Positions 63,201-64,000 of a stretch of 64,000 bases of DNA are shown piece after piece. A model generated the notes under the pieces. That model saw only the letters and a list, made by a program, of their open reading frames with translations, did no database searches and was not told the DNA's origin. The position numbers and the translations under genes are program-made. Within the stretch, counting starts at the first letter, position 1. Every line of letters starts with the position of its first letter. Source of the DNA: Lingula anatina (taxonomy: Eukaryota > Brachiopoda > Lingulata > Lingulida > Lingulidae); the NCBI RefSeq assembly GCF_001039355.2, contig NW_019775563.1, positions 169,537-233,536 on the forward strand. Reading direction: 5' to 3'.

Positions 63201-63937
63201 CATCTAGCTGCAAAAGGCCTATTTCAGCGGATCACCGAGCTCGGGCTTGGGTGCACAGATACCTGACATACCTGGATAGCGCTTTCTTATTAAAACCGAA
63301 CGTGGAGCAGGTAATTATGTTCAAAACGAAGTCAAAAGCAGATGGAAGCACAGCACGTGCTATTTAAACCATGCAGTTCACATACCAGGCTCTCTACACA
63401 TTTCTTCGGCCTGTTGGATCTGTTCTGCAGATAAAACAGTCACGTACCATTGGACACATCTCATGGCACCAGGGAAATACCTCGTATCTCCCGTGGAGCT
63501 GCGCCTTGCTCCCATACGGACATCTGTGTCGGTGATATGGTTCAGTTGAGGGGTGTCTTGAAACTGACCCACCTCGGTTCCGTCCTTCCACAACCTAACC
63601 ACCCCAGTCTGGAAATCGTACGTAAAGCCGACATACGTCCATTCAGTATCACTAAGTACAGGTAGAGAGTGGGCTGGAGAAAAACTGTACGGATCCTTTT
63701 GTACAAGACGAAGAAATAACTGCCCATTTCCTGTAGACCATATGTGAGTACCGTAATCATAATCGTCCACGCTCCGGCGAAAGTGAAAAAGTGGGCCCTG
63801 GTTCGCCAAGTCTTGTAGGCGCACCTCAGCCAGCCATGTAAAAGAGTCAGCCTTTAATGCTCCATTGTTTGGAATTTCGATGAAGGAAGAAACTGAGCCT
63901 TCAAATTTAGCTGAGCCTTCGCCGATACCGTAAATAC
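59696..63937 (-). CDS. Type I transmembrane collagen with LamG-like domain (3' four exons)
   Basis: Exons read on minus: 63937-63386, 62885-61980, 60636-60298 and 59859-59696. All introns are phase 1, with AG/GT borders. Exon 1 of this set encodes a LamG-like jellyroll domain ([31 protein letters not shown], then a closing Cys pair). The next is a 302-codon stretch of about 100 Gly-X-Y triplets. Then come a shorter collagen run with GMKG repeats and a Thr/Ser/Pro linker, then a final exon with a hydrophobic helix ([20 protein letters not shown]), a basic stop-transfer RARRREK and a tail of about 20 residues. The protein is predicted to span the membrane once, with the collagen outside and the C-terminus in the cytosol. 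The signal peptide and any earlier domains lie beyond the right edge. The partner or ligand is unknown. Confidence 0.9.
60205..60235. repeat. 31-base T-run in the last collagen intron
   Basis: On the coding (minus) strand it reads as poly(A), 63 bases past the donor at 60297. It is a simple homopolymer. Confidence 0.97.
60637..61979. other. Collagen-gene intron, no further exon found
   Basis: The phases on both sides match (phase 1), so no missing exon is required. I saw no Gly-X-Y segment on minus and no other feature. Confidence 0.5.
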
Positions 63938-64000
63938 CTAGTTTAAAAACATGTAAAAATATGAAAGGTATATCATAGGTTTCCTGTCTTTGTATTTGAG

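Noticed and set aside
63235-63300. Short minus-strand segment reading YPGMSG, possible extra collagen exon
   Set aside because: Phases do not fit the phase-1 introns on either side, and only two triplets are present.

Overview
The window is a piece of nuclear DNA from an animal, most likely a marine invertebrate. Genes are intron-containing and sparse, intergenic DNA is AT-rich and full of small terminal-inverted-repeat (TIR) elements, and the gene types fit this: a multi-cysteine-cluster Toll-like receptor, DUSP12, and a transmembrane collagen. The palindromic words TACATGTA and TAGGCCTA are strongly over-represented. That would fit an echinoderm, hemichordate, amphioxus or lophotrochozoan. 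I cannot name the species from sequence alone.

Layout. 1-3107 (minus): a nearly complete single-exon Toll-like receptor that runs off the left edge before its stop. 8693-10222 (plus): three phase-0 exons of an SDS22-like leucine-rich-repeat protein, with a possible further exon at 16415. Between them lies a 5.9 kb long-TIR element (10442-16332). Its arms are tandem ~363 bp subrepeats studded with AAGATGGC-type motifs, and it carries an orphan GIY-YIG reading frame of Penelope type and nested MITEs. From about 16.5 to 38.5 kb I see no convincing gene, only MITEs, simple repeats and unassigned AT-rich DNA. 38520-50330 is a block of direct duplications: a 4.05 kb unit twice, then a 1.6 kb unit three times. 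It includes an exon-like open segment and a tRNA-like segment. Single-N assembly joins in and near it (42574, 49538, and also 4142) suggest that part of the duplication may be an assembly artefact. 50864-52524 is a large palindrome made from two inverted half-copies of a Tc1-family (DD34E) transposon. 54126-56737 (plus) is a complete seven-exon DUSP12 gene of 327 codons plus stop, in one consistent frame. 59696-63937 (minus) is the 3' part of a gene for a type I transmembrane collagen: LamG-like jellyroll domain, then a 906-base collagen exon, a second collagen and linker exon, and a C-terminal membrane helix.

The TLR and the LRR gene are divergently oriented. DUSP12 and the collagen gene converge tail to tail. 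The genes look functionally unrelated: innate immune receptor, LRR adaptor, ribosome-linked phosphatase, and cell-surface collagen. The most interesting items are the type I membrane collagen with its Thr/Gly-rich repeat, the inverted copy of DUSP12 intron 1 just downstream of the same gene, the Tc1 half-element palindrome, and the long-TIR element rich in YY1-like motifs.
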